Source: Penicillus capitatus (Eukaryota > Chlorophyta). From it: a stretch of DNA of 64,000 nucleotides. Positions 23,001 through 33,738 of the stretch are shown one piece after another. The position numbers and the translations under genes were made by a program. Below the pieces are notes generated by a model. It had not been told where the DNA came from. It worked only from the letters and a program-made list of their open reading frames with translations, and did no database searches. The stretch is taken from positions 682,001-746,000 of the forward strand of contig OZ287697.1 in assembly GCA_965649825.1 (NCBI GenBank), in the 5' to 3' direction. The number at the start of each line of letters is the position of its first letter. The first letter of the stretch is position 1.

Positions 23001-24919
23001 TCTGTGTATCCGAGTACGCCTATACTTAAACATCACATACGAAACACCGTTACTCCGGATCAGTATTCCTTACTGTATGATGCTGAAGCCCAATGATTTG
23101 TTTCAGGTTCTGAATTTCTTTGTTGTTCGAAATCGCCGCAGTCGAACTATCTCTGACGTTTAATAGCTTCCCCCTAAGGAAAGAGGTATCTATCTCTGTA
23201 ATGCAGGCAAGATCGGATGAGGGATGACCTTAAGGGGAAAACCCCAAACGTGTCCCGACCAACCACAGCAATTCCTGCCATTGCAAGAGCTTTGGCCGAA
23301 TCCCCTTCCGTCAAGATCAGAGTACACTCTGTCGATTTCTTCGTCCCCGCCAAATTTGCGTCATCCAGCTTTTCAACTGGACAGCACATGTGAAAGTGAA
23401 AAGAGAGTTTGATGTTACTTTTGATTCTCGATGATTTTGAGCCGTCGGTTTTCTTCAGCATCTGCTGCGCTTTGATCGCGGCGAAGGTCATCAGGTGATC
23501 CAGCACACCGCACTTCGCGACTTTGTCGAAGAACTCCTCTGGTAAGGTGCATTTCGATCCAAAGTCTGCTGCTCTGGTCGTCATGTTTTCCTTCGTCTGA
23601 GAATCGAAGGCTGGATTCTCGATCATGCAATTGATGAAGACATGCAAATAGTTCTTGACATGTGCAGGGCGCATAAAGGACGTCTTAGTCTTCTTGGAGG
23701 CTCTTTCCATCAAGGCCTTGGTCACCTGGTCGACGACGTGAGTCACATGCGTGCCTCCTTTTATCGTGCAGATCGAATTCACAAAGCTTATCTGTCACAT
23801 CATTCCTTTCATCAGCACCGACCACATGTGTGGCGACGTCAGATCACACCTGTTGGAATTCTCCGTCTGAGCTTGCAATGACGATCTCCCATCTGTCATT
23901 GGCCTTGTAATGCACCCTGACGTTTCCTCCATCTTTCTTCTTTCCCAAGAACAGATCCACATAGTCTTCGAATGTACGGACGGGGAGTAATTGATCGTTG
24001 AAAGAGACTTTGACATCTCGACCCAGTAATCCAGCCATATCATATGTACGCTTTCTCATGATCGATACAATGTCTTCATCCAGATGCGTCATGCCGAATT
24101 TCACCAGATCTGGGCGGAAGGTAACGCAGGTCCAACTGCGCTTCGTTTTGGAAGCTTTGATCTGAGGCTCCTGTTTGTCATTCATATTGTTGGAGAAGAT
24201 CTGTCGGTACTCTTTGGTCCCATCGCCCGTCTCGATCACAAATTCCGTCGAAAAGATGTTCGCCAGTTTGGCACCGAAGCCGTTACGACCTCCTGTCATC
24301 TGCACCGAACCACCACCACCAAAGATCCTTCAGGTCAGCTCCTCTCATCTGTACAGATTTCACCTTCTTCTCATCGTCGTCGAAGTTGGAGCTGGTCAAG
24401 AGATGGCCAAAGATGAGCTCTGGCACATAGACGTTCTCTTTCTTATGCACCTCAATGGGCACTCCTTCGCCGTTGTTCCAGACCCGTATCAGATTCTCCT
24501 CCTGAAAGAGACGTTTACCGACAGACGTCGACGATCGGACAGTGGGGTTACCGGGTTGACTTGGACGCGGAGTTCACTCATCGACGAGTCTCGGACTTTG
24601 TTATCGGCGGCGTTGACCAGAATCTCGTCGAAGATCTTGTACAGACCAGGGACAACGCTGACCTGCTTGCACTGCATACGTTCGCCGTCGTGGATCCATG
24701 TTCTGTAAGATTGACTCTCGACGCTCCCTAGAAACAGCTATCGGATCGAAGGTGAAGAGCAATAAGCAAGGGCTTGTACCTATGTACGTGTCTGGTCGTA
24801 GAAGTATGTGCTCTAGCTGGGTCTTCTTTTGGTATACTTCTTCGACTGCCTTCTTGGCCTACGGCGGAAAGGAAGCCGATGTTGATCAGGATATCAAACG
24901 GATGCCAAACCTGCGGCAT
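20028..24919 (-). CDS. TOP2: DNA topoisomerase II
   Basis: Many short exons splice to a protein of roughly 1,300 residues. In order: MPQ (a 9-nt first exon) joined to AKKAVEEVYQKKTQLEHIL; GHKL ATPase motifs PGLYKIFDEILVNAADN and TGGRNGFGAK; FQQ/ISFVNSICTIKGGTHV; TOPRIM motifs LTEGDSAKALAMAG and MTDQDFDGSHIKGL; VKYYKGLGTS-like WTIKYYKGLGTS; ASARYLHT with the active-site Tyr; IPMVLVNGAEGIGTGWSTSI. It passes one DNA duplex through another using ATP. The C-terminal domain is unusual, with an RGG-rich run (RRGRGRGRAGRGRG, about 20590) and an acidic end. Introns are 44-68 nt. One at 23792-23849 ends TGATGTGACAG. Confidence 0.95.
23792..23849 (-). other. TOP2 intron ending in TGATGTGACAG
   Basis: A 58-nt intron, donor GTGTGATCTG, acceptor TGATGTGACAG. 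Removing it joins EFQQ to ISFVNSI in phase 0, the exact wording of conserved topoisomerase II, so the borders are secure. Confidence 0.9.
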
Positions 24920-25325
24920 CGTCGACAGAATCCGCGCGGCAAAAAACGTCGGGTAGGGCGTTGACTGGCGGTGATAACGAATGCAATGATATCATTTGTC
25001 TCATCTCTGCACAGCCAGCCTGTCACATCGTTGTCGCATAGACTGCATTCATTCTCAATGCATGCGTGCGTGGGATGACGTCGAGAGTGAGAGTAAGTGT
25101 GACCCAGAGAGATATCGATGAGGAGGAATCATCGTGTTAACAAGGAATATGTTGAAAGATATGAGTTCAGGTGTTCACGATGTGCTCCACGAGTCTTAGA
25201 CTAAATCAAATGCTAAGTGATGATCGTATGAATACAGTCAGTCCATTGAAGCCACATATGCACAAATGCGACGGGTCATTGATTTGCAGTGTTTTATCAG
25301 AGTGCAGCAATGTGGCGTCTATGTG
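24920..25325. other. Intergenic upstream of TOP2
   Basis: This lies between the TOP2 start and the 3' end of the RING gene. It has no supported frame and contains one copy of the 8-mer GTCACATC at 25022. Presumably it holds the TOP2 promoter. Confidence 0.4.
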
Positions 25326-26640
25326 TTAAAAGTATTTGTAGATGACTTTCTCGACTTTTGCCATACAGACTGGGCATAGTAGATTCGGATCTGCAGCGAG
25401 TCGTCTGGCACAGTCCTCACAGACACATCGATGCGACCTGCAGAAAAGGTAGATGTGTGTCATTCCGAAAAATCTGTATGTTTGTGCAGACAGACAGACA
25501 CTCACAGTTCGCCATGTACAAATCCAGATGTCTGAGGTGCAGATAGGCAAATGACGCATTCTGCTGCAGTGGAGACCGAGTCTTGTGGAATAGGACGCTG
25601 TACAGAACACCGCTGTTCGAAATCCGTCATGAGTTCTCTCCATGAGTCCTGGATCTTGATGGTCGCCACAAGTTGCAAGACATTGTCCTGATAATATCCA
25701 GTTTGACGATTGTGGGCAAGCTTGTGATGAAGAAACTGCGAAAATCCCCACACATGCTGACTCTCCGTGAAAACAGCACTTCCACCTTCAACCGTCATCC
25801 CTATTGGTGTGAGAAGAAAAGTGTGATACGCACCCATGCACAATCGATCACCGGATGAAGATACCGCCGTGATGGATAAGAACACTTGATGTTCTTGCCG
25901 AGTCTCGCATGACAAGTATACCCCCAGAAAATCTCGATTGTCTTCTCTTCTTCCACAAGGACAGATATGCCAATTCCTGTACCATACAGACAGCGTCCAT
26001 GCATTCTGGCGACGTGAATGGCGTGACCAGATGGAGTCGGAGAGAGTGAAGTTTGTCGAGAAGAGGCGCATTTTTCCGGCACTGAGTGGATGTCGAATGT
26101 GCCACTGGACAAGAGTTTCTGTTAGCGGGATAAGGTTGACGGACGGACCATGTATTCGGCACGGTGTTCGTCATATTTTGTTAGTCTGTATGAGTACGGG
26201 ACACCATTCGTCGTGTTCTGGCCATCTGAAAGAGAAACCTCATCGTCTTCAGCAAAGAACTGCGTCCGACATCGTACTTGTGACCGACATGAATCGACAA
26301 TAACGAATCGAGAAAGATGCAGGCGACGGTGGTGCCGACGTCATTAGCTTCGCAGTCGAGTAAAGAGCCCAGGGCCATGACAATAACCGTCTCGCATCCG
26401 GCAGCTGCGGTCGCCCCGTATGAAACCGATCTGTAAGTGAGAGTGCGGCAGGGGAACGAAGTCGTCAAGAGCGAACAGCGCGAGAAGAGTCGTTCGTCGG
26501 CGCGTGCTTCATTCGCATGGTGGTTTTGCTCTTCGTAGACAATCCGTCTTGGAGTGAGCACGAGACATTGCCGAAAGGGCCGACGAGTTCGGAGATTTAG
26601 AATCCCCATCTCCCGTTTTCTTCTCTTTTTGATGACAGAA
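25326..26640 (-). CDS. MDM2-type RING E3 ubiquitin ligase, intact RING
   Basis: The C-terminus reads ECVICLSAPQTSGFVHG, across an intron (GTGAGTGTC...TTCTGCAG) to ELSHRCVCEDCARRL, then LLCPVCMAKVEKVIYKYF and stop. The ligand order (C-C, H, H, C-C, CP-C) and the hydrophobic-aromatic final residues match the MDM2/MDMX RING, which transfers ubiquitin and dimerises through its tail. Upstream exons encode WGFSQFLHHKL and GYYQDNVLQLVATIKI, which resemble the end of a MATH domain, and FWGYTCHAR. I can follow coding sequence to about 26,320 with less certain exons up to 26,640. A broken relative lies at 12114-12679. Confidence 0.7.
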
Positions 26641-26869
26641 AGAGTGTGATCGTCTGTTCTGCGATCGTTCGCTTATCTGCCGTGCCAATGGGGAAATCTT
26701 ACCTTGAGAGAATGTATGATAGACTCTCTGTAACCGAAGGTGGGTACGGCTGTCCTTAAGACGCGTCCGTTTTCCTTTAACAGAATGTTTAACGATCGAT
26801 ATGTATCGTAGTGGGCTGCTTGAGGGCACACATGAAGAAACAAAAGTGCATGCCAGTCATCTCACGAAA

Positions 26870-27420
26870 GGACGTCGATCCCTGCTGACATTGAACGCCC
26901 TCGTTCGATCGATCTGTTGAAGGGATGGCGGCTCATCGGTTTCAGGATTTACCTTCACGTTGTCTTGAAGCTGCATCTTCTTTCGAGCATCTAAAAAACG
27001 GACCAAAAGCGAAACGGTTGTTCAGGTGACGCACTCCACACAATCTGTCTGTACGAGAAATTGACGCTTCGTCATTAGTACTACTCGCAAATGACTGTAG
27101 CTACTTTTCGACAGGTTAGGACATTTGTAGCCATGAGGATTGCACCGTCCTCGAAGACGCTCTGGGACAGCCTGGGTAAATAGTTCAACGTTGACCCAAG
27201 AGGTCTCTCCTGCCCCTTGTGTAGTTGATGAAGATCATGCAAGCGTGCTCACTTCCTTCTTCTACCGTAACTGATGCCAGAGAAGGCTTCTTGAGCTTGA
27301 ACGATGATTTCTTTGCTGCGTAGAATGACGTCATCTCGAAGGATATGGGTTCCGCAACTTGGTTACAATTACAGATCACCGTCACTGCCTCTGCGAGTGA
27401 ATTCCGAGGTTACATAGTAA
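26870..27420 (-). CDS. Unassigned, possibly spliced coding region
   Basis: Two open pieces look coding rather than random: one around 27,260-27,400 (EPISFEMTSFYAAKKSSF) and one at 26,870-27,000 ending NVSRDRRPFVR stop. Plausible introns lie between (GTAGAAGAAG...CTACACAAG). No domain is recognised. They may be one small gene or distal exons of the RING gene to the left. Confidence 0.25.
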
Positions 27421-28724
27421 GGGTAAGATTGACTCATTGTCAGCGCGTTGAGAATGGATAGACGTCGGGAAACTGCCACACAGCGAAATTTTACGCGAAC
27501 GAAGCGATATCGTGTGCCTTAAACGATCAATAATACGGAACGATAGAGAACGAGACAACGTCGCTCCGGACGACGCCCTTCAGATGTCATGATCTCAGTA
27601 TTACCTCTGCCAGATGCCACATCTCCCTCGGAGTCGATCGACAAAGACAGACAATGACATCACAAGCAACTCAATGACCTTGGCGGTAGACGCGTCCATG
27701 ACATGATCCTCTCGACGCCTGTTCCAGCAAACCCTCGAGTTTCATCAAGAACGTCTCATGTGACTTACGAGCGCACACGCAGAATAGATGAGCGCCAGAC
27801 GGAGATGATCACCAAATCCGCCCACCGACGGTACTACGCGATGGGACTGCTAACGTACCTAACCTGGTTATCCTCATCTCGTCATCGGAGTAAACCCTTT
27901 TTGCCTTTCTGCCATCTTCTGTTTGTCTGTGGCATCTCGCTCAGGTGAAACGAGAGCGCGGTTTAGGCCAGACGTTCTTTATCCGTCGTCACCGTATCAT
28001 TTTCAAATCTCCTTTCCCCCACGGAAACAACGTTTAAGACATCGATTTTGTCATCTGCTGTGATCAAATCCATGTAGATCCGCATCGCCGAGCCCTATCC
28101 TGCGTATCTTTGTGAACCGTCGCCAATTTCGATTGAAGGAACAAGCAACACCCTTCGCAAATTTCGTAATCGAGATGCAAACTGCGTGACGTATATCAAA
28201 GAGTTGTTTGTCGGGAAACTGCATCGACCATATCACGGGCATATCCATACAGACGTTCTATTGCCTTCTTCTCTTTCCGGCAAGGTTCCGACGCATATGT
28301 GCTTTCTGACCCACGGCTTTTGTATTTTACAGGTTTGATGTTTCGCAGTCCTCCCATCGATACCAATCTCCGTCGGCCACTTCAGGAAAACAAGTCGTCG
28401 ACACTGCCGAACGCCAAGAACAGCTCGTTAGCAGTCGAACGTAATTTTTGGACGTAATCTGCTCGTCCACTCTCTGCCTTGTTTGCGAATGATCTCGGTC
28501 AAAACATCGTCTAGGAAGTGGAAACTGCGCTGTCCGGAACGCAGATGCCGGAAAACGAACGGTGACGACAACCTGCACAGGCACGTTCCTTCGTTGTTTC
28601 GGGCACAGAACTGACGGCGCACACAAGCAGATGTTGCGTGCTCCTCAACCGTGTCAACTAAGAAAGTGAAACAGAAGATGGTATGCATTGTTAAACACCA
28701 AGATGCCTTGTTTAACTTTAACGG
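27421..28724. other. No gene recognised
   Basis: Only short overlapping frames on both strands. A minus frame at 28428-28688 (FVFRHLRSGQRSFHFLDD) is open but matches no family I know. Confidence 0.35.
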
Positions 28725-29844
28725 TTGGTCTGTGTGAAGTGTGCGGGAAACGGCGGAGATTGGGGATGTTTACCGCAAGATATCCTTCAAGCAATAACAC
28801 AACATCTTCCCCGAACGGCGATCTTGATAATTCGTTTAGTCAATCGGCATTGGTCCATTGCCGGGCGGTTCCAAATCAAAAAGATCACCATCGATGCAGA
28901 GCACTTTACAGAGCACCGGAATCTTGGCGGATATCTGAGTCAACTTGCCAATGGCACATATTGCAACCTTAGGCAACTGCAGCTCAGAACCCCATTTCAT
29001 GACGACCTTCAAAATTTGAGAAGATTCACTGCCTTAACCACTCTAGACATCTCTGGATGTGCGACAACTTCGCAACAACTATCCGGAATAGGATCGCTGA
29101 CACAACTCTCGGCCTTGGCCATGGGCTGGACACACCTCGGTGATGAAGGTCCCCTCTATAACCCTCCCTCTCCCTTCCCCCTATCTCTGTGCTGTAGGGT
29201 CTGAGCATCTTACTGGGTTGACGTTACTGACCTCACTTCGTTTAGAGTGGAGTCGCACCTCGGAAGTGACTCTGAAACAGATAACGAGATTGACGAAGTT
29301 GACAAGACTAAACATTTGTGGCATGGTCTGGTCATCGATCGACTGTCTTATGCCGCTGAAAACGCACAAGGCACTCACTTCTCTCGATCTCAGCTGGATT
29401 CACCTGTCAGACAACACACTGTCGCCCATCTCCAGCTTGACGAATTTGATCCACCTGAACCTGGCGATGAATCCTCTGAGCAGCGCTGCTATGAATGTGA
29501 TTGCTGGACTCGTGGAGCTTCGGATTCTGAACCTGAAAAAAACGAACGTTGGAAATGAGGGGCTGCGAAGACTGACGTCTTTGATGCGCTTGCGAGAACT
29601 GAACCTGAGCGAAACGGCCGTGGAAGATCGTGGACTGCATTTTCTGACGCATTTGTCAATGCTGTCCTCTCTGGACCTAAGCAACAACTTCATGGTTGGA
29701 TGGGATAGCCTAGCACATCTCATGCCACTGACGTCGCTCGGCTTCCTGCAACAACTCCAGTTGCAGAGGACACAAGCAGATGCGTCAACGGCCACATCTC
29801 TAGCCAATAGATTCCTCCCAAAAAGGCTGCGGATAAAGTACTAG
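28725..29844 (+). CDS. F-box and leucine-rich-repeat protein
   Basis: The frame opens with an F-box-like segment (LPQDILQAITQHLPRT, then IRLVNRHWSIAGRF), followed by about ten LRRs of the cysteine-containing/GALA kind: LTTLDISGC, LTSLRLEWS, LTRLNICGM, LTSLDLSW, LRILNLKKT, LRELNLSET. One intron, about 29150-29202 (GTCCCCTCTATAA...CTGTAG, pyrimidine-rich), joins GDEG to SEHLTG. Such proteins act as substrate adaptors in SCF ubiquitin ligases, a role inferred from the domain pair. The start is uncertain, because no ATG is in frame immediately upstream and a short 5' exon may exist. A second LRR gene follows at 30984. Confidence 0.75.
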
Positions 29845-30983
29845 TGCCGATAAAAGCCCTTTCTGTTTACTTTTGCAGGCACTATCATGCCATATACACT
29901 TTTATTGGCGTCCAGCTGGTATGTGAACTCAGTGAAATGGCATGCGTTGATAAATGCCGATCATTAGCAGCGAGTGAATGCATACTATAGCTTTCCAGCT
30001 TCCGGCATATTGCATTAGTTGTGTAGCATTCGAGTCCCTGAACACGACCGTCCGTCTGTCCGTTCACAAGTACGACGTTTGTCCGTCATCTTTATTCAAA
30101 ATCAAATCTTGGGTGGACTTGAACACGCGTCTTATCGCCTGTTGACCCTGTTCTTCTTACCTGAATGAGATGCCGTGTACCGTCCATCTGATAAAGGCGA
30201 TTTCATTTAACCTTTCCCGTCAAGGGAATGTTTCTGTAGCATTCTGTCTTCGGTTTTCGTTTTCCGGCATTGTGACTGATCTTACCGAACTCGATTCACT
30301 TAGCACGGCGTGTTCTGCACCGTTGCACGTGTACTGGGTGGATGCTCCGATCAAGTGGATGTACCAGAGGATCGTCAAAGGATGTTCTTTACAGTCAGAT
30401 GTCGTGCTCGGTGGATAACGCTTCAACGGTTTGGTCCTTCCATTCGCACGCGCCAAGCTGTTGCCGAAACGACGACATCCGTATTTAGTCGCCTGTCTCA
30501 CGGAAAACTTCGTTACCACCTCACAGCTCCTCGGCATACGACGCTATCTCCCGGGGGTCGAACTGTCTGTGCAGCTCGACGTGCCGTTTTGGTCGTCTTC
30601 ACCGGTGGCGTCTGTTTCCCCTGTCGTCCACGAGTCACCGACAAACACTCGCTGTCAACCGCACGGGCCGGAGGTCGAGATTTTGCTTTCGGACCTACTA
30701 CTCGGTGTACATAACTCTGGCGTCTGTCATCTGTATCGTCCAGCATTAACAGTCCCTCGTCGAGAAGAGCATTGTACAAGGTCAAAACTAGCTATGGGTT
30801 CCGCGCATTCGGCTACCGGAAACTGTCTGTCCTGCGTCAAAGCGCACGCTGTTTCGCACAGAAGGCGAACATATACGCCTTCACAAGAAGTATGCCTCTG
30901 CCACGCGTCGTCTCCCGGTCGCAACGCTCCCGCGTCACTTGTCTGTAGGAAAATCTATCCATTGTTCTCACAGAGCGCGATTT
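29845..30983. other. No gene recognised between the two LRR genes
   Basis: A 190-codon frame at 30431-31003 and its antisense are open but low in recognisable structure. The 5' exons of the downstream LRR gene, perhaps with an F-box, probably lie here, but I could not place them. Confidence 0.3.
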
Positions 30984-32232
30984 CAGAAAGGACAATCTTA
31001 TAGAGTTTGCCGAGAACAATCCCAACATTAGGCACGTTCGTATTGGAGTCGACGAAGGCGAGTGGTGGCTACCGACGAATGAAGATTTGAAGCAGCTACA
31101 GGTTCTTCATCAGCTGACGTCACTGGATTTAAGTGGATGTCAAGAGATTAGTCGAAGAGGACTGGAGTTATTCACGCTCAATCCGGCACAAATCAAGACA
31201 TTGATACTCAATGACTGTCCCAAGCTTACAGACAAGATGTTTGGAAGCATTAATTTCTTCAAACACTTGGAGCGTCTCGTTGTTCGTGGCTGTTTTCGTA
31301 TCACGGATCACGGAGTGGAGGCCCTTGCGTCGCTCAAGTTCTTAGTTCATCTGGATATCTCTGTGTGTGCGACGGAGCAAGCTTCGGAACTCTGCTCGCC
31401 AAATGCATCCCCAATGATAACGGACCGTTCAACGCTAACCCTTACCAGAATGACCAAACTGAAAACGCTGGAGATGGAAGGCTGTGTGGCAGTTACAGAT
31501 GAGGGATGGAGGAATCTGAAGACACTCACGAACCTTAGATCTCTCAACATCAGCTCAACGAAGGTGCAGGATGGGGGATTGGTTATTTTGGGACATTTTC
31601 CCGAGTTGCGCTATCTAGAAGTTGCCAACTGCTATCTATCCGAAAGCCAAGCTGTTCAACAGATAACGTCGGCAATTAAGATAAAGCATTTGAATGTCTC
31701 ACGGGTCCCTGGCGTTACCGACAAATTCATTGAGGGAATCGCACAGCACTTGCACCTTAGGTATCTCGATATTTCTGGGTGCGAGCATCTCTCTGATAAC
31801 AGTTTAGAATACATCAACATATTTTCATCACTCGAGCACCTCAATGCAAACGCATGCCCAGGTAAGACCAATAGATCGTTGATTGGGGGTGACAGAGATC
31901 TGACTGGCTGGTCTTTAGGTATCACTGGGAAATCGCTCGGTTCTATTTCATCTCTGTCGCAGCTCCGTTCTCTTCATCTCAACGAAGCCTTCGAGATCGA
32001 CTGCGAGGATGTTTTGGCGCTCGTGGCCCTGGAGCAGTTGGAAATGGGAGCTCAGTCCTCTGAGGACGAGCAACTATCCAAACTGAGCGCTCTAAGACAT
32101 CTCAAAGATCTTACGCTTCATCTGATAGACGCAGAAAGTCCGCGCTGCACGAACATCGTAGGAATAAGAGTTCATTTACTTAGGCACACAAACAATGTTA
32201 TTCCGGAGTGTTCATCGTCGTCATCTGACTGA
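30984..32232 (+). CDS. Leucine-rich-repeat protein (AMN1/GALA-type)
   Basis: Open from an acceptor at about 30983 (GCGCGATTTCAG) to a stop at 32232. At least eleven repeats are visible, e.g. LTSLDLSGCQEISRRGL, IKTLILNDCPKLTDKM, LERLVVRGCFRITDHG, LKTLEMEGCVAVTDEG, LRYLDISGCEHLSDNS. This is the LxxLxLxxCxxITDxG pattern of cysteine-containing LRRs found in F-box adaptors. An intron at about 31861-31920 (GTAAGACC...TTTAG, 60 nt, no in-frame stop) fits best because removing it restores ACPGITGKS and repeat spacing. The tail is Ser/Asp-rich. The 5' end is incomplete in my model. Confidence 0.75.
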
Positions 32233-32819
32233 TTCCTTTTATGTGAGAAGGAAGTCTGCTTGACGGCCACAACAACAACAACTCCTTGTTTGTTCCCATT
32301 CTCGTTCTTTTTTAGCTGGTTTTTACTATATATCATCGATCTGTATTTCGTTGTTTTCGAGTCATTTATGGGTTTGTTTCTGCGTGGGTCTGCTCAGAAC
32401 TGATGGTGTGCTTGAACGACATTCAATGTCTACAAGTCGTGGCCACATTGACAAGAAAAGACGTCCACTGCTTCGCTAATAAAACTTCGTGGTCTCCCTC
32501 AATAATTGTGTCCCTTGATCGGAATGAACCTACGAAGATACAACTGGCATTTGCATTTTCCTTCAGCTGTCAAACACAAACAACAACTTGCAGTACGATA
32601 GTATATCAGACATTCACTCTTCGTCATCATCGCGAAGTTGTTTTCCTCGAGTCGAATCCTTTGTCGAGGATTTTGGATCTCGCTTTGCCAAACACGCTTG
32701 ATCATCTGCATACAACAAAAGATTGCCGTGCAAAGTGATGCTTGCACATGACAGGCATCTTTCACCTGGGTTCAGCACGATCGTCACTTGTCCTGCCGGT
32801 GCTGGAGTCAGTCCATCAT
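32233..32819. other. Intergenic, no gene seen
   Basis: Contains a short CAA tract near 32270 and unsupported frames. Probably the 3' untranslated region of the LRR gene. Confidence 0.35.
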
Positions 32820-33116
32820 TATTGTCCTCTATCAATCTTTCTGGATCGAATAACCACATCATCGTCGGATCCCGTACTCTCTGTAAGTAAATAGGCTCCC
32901 TGTCCACATGGAGGTTTTGAGAGAATATCCTCGGAGGGTATTGGGTGATTACGGTGCACTTTCTGTTGCGCATAGCAAGCAAAGGCAACAGGAAATGCAA
33001 ATGAGGCAGATTGCTGTGGGAATGATGACGACGAGGTCATAAGGCCAGTTGATTATTTCAACTGTGTGTGTTTCTTCTACAGCCTTGCCACCATACTCTA
33101 GCAGAAGTCGAAGCAT
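32820..33116 (-). CDS. Small single-span membrane protein, unassigned
   Basis: From ATG at 33114-33116: MLRLLLEYGGKAVEETHTVE, then a strong membrane span (LVVIIPTAICLICISCCLCLL) rich in cysteine. Without splicing the frame stops shortly after. Alternative open frames continue to about 32819 (ending DDDVVIRSRKIDRGQ) and would join by an intron I could not fix. No family recognised. Confidence 0.35.
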
Positions 33117-33738
33117 CTTGTGCACGACAAGATATCAGCTGTTCTAAGCAGAAAGTGTAAATTGGTGTCTACGCCCTAGAATGTGGAATCAATTCGCAGT
33201 GCAGCAAAAAAGGTCGCCAGAGATTAATGAACATGCAGAGACACGATGTACGCAATACGCGATCGATACGCCGCTTTTCTGCAGGTACTGCGAATCCAGC
33301 CGCCGGGGGGCCTTTGCGTAACGCGCGTCACCGAGTGTACAGTACTGTGGGCCGCTTCGCTCGCTCTCTTTGATGCTCTCCTAGTGGCATCACGCACCAA
33401 TGCTCAGCAGAGGAGCCTAGAACGAAGGCTGACGGGGACATCAAATGATGATTTCGCTGGCGTGCCAACCCTACAATGGCTTAAGTACTGGACGCGTCCA
33501 TGTGTTAGATAATGTCGCATCGGGCGGGCATGAAGATATCCGTCGCGGCAAAAGTGAAAGGGATGAGTGCTTTACAGCATCCACTGCCCTGTCTTCTCCG
33601 AGTGCCGTATTGAGAGTTGCAAAAAACAAAAGGGACGCATGCAAAGAAGCTCTTGTCTAGCCATGCCAAAGACGACGTGTCTTTCAACAAACCTGTGAAG
33701 GGATGCATGGAAAAGGGTGGGGTCCATGGATGCTTGCA
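33117..33738. other. No gene recognised
   Basis: Short frames on both strands without family resemblance. The right-hand part probably holds the 3' end of the monooxygenase gene. Confidence 0.35.

Noticed and set aside
30431-31003. 190-codon plus frame between the LRR genes
   Set aside because: No recognisable motif, overlapping antisense frames of similar size, and it ends just where the LRR exon begins in another frame.
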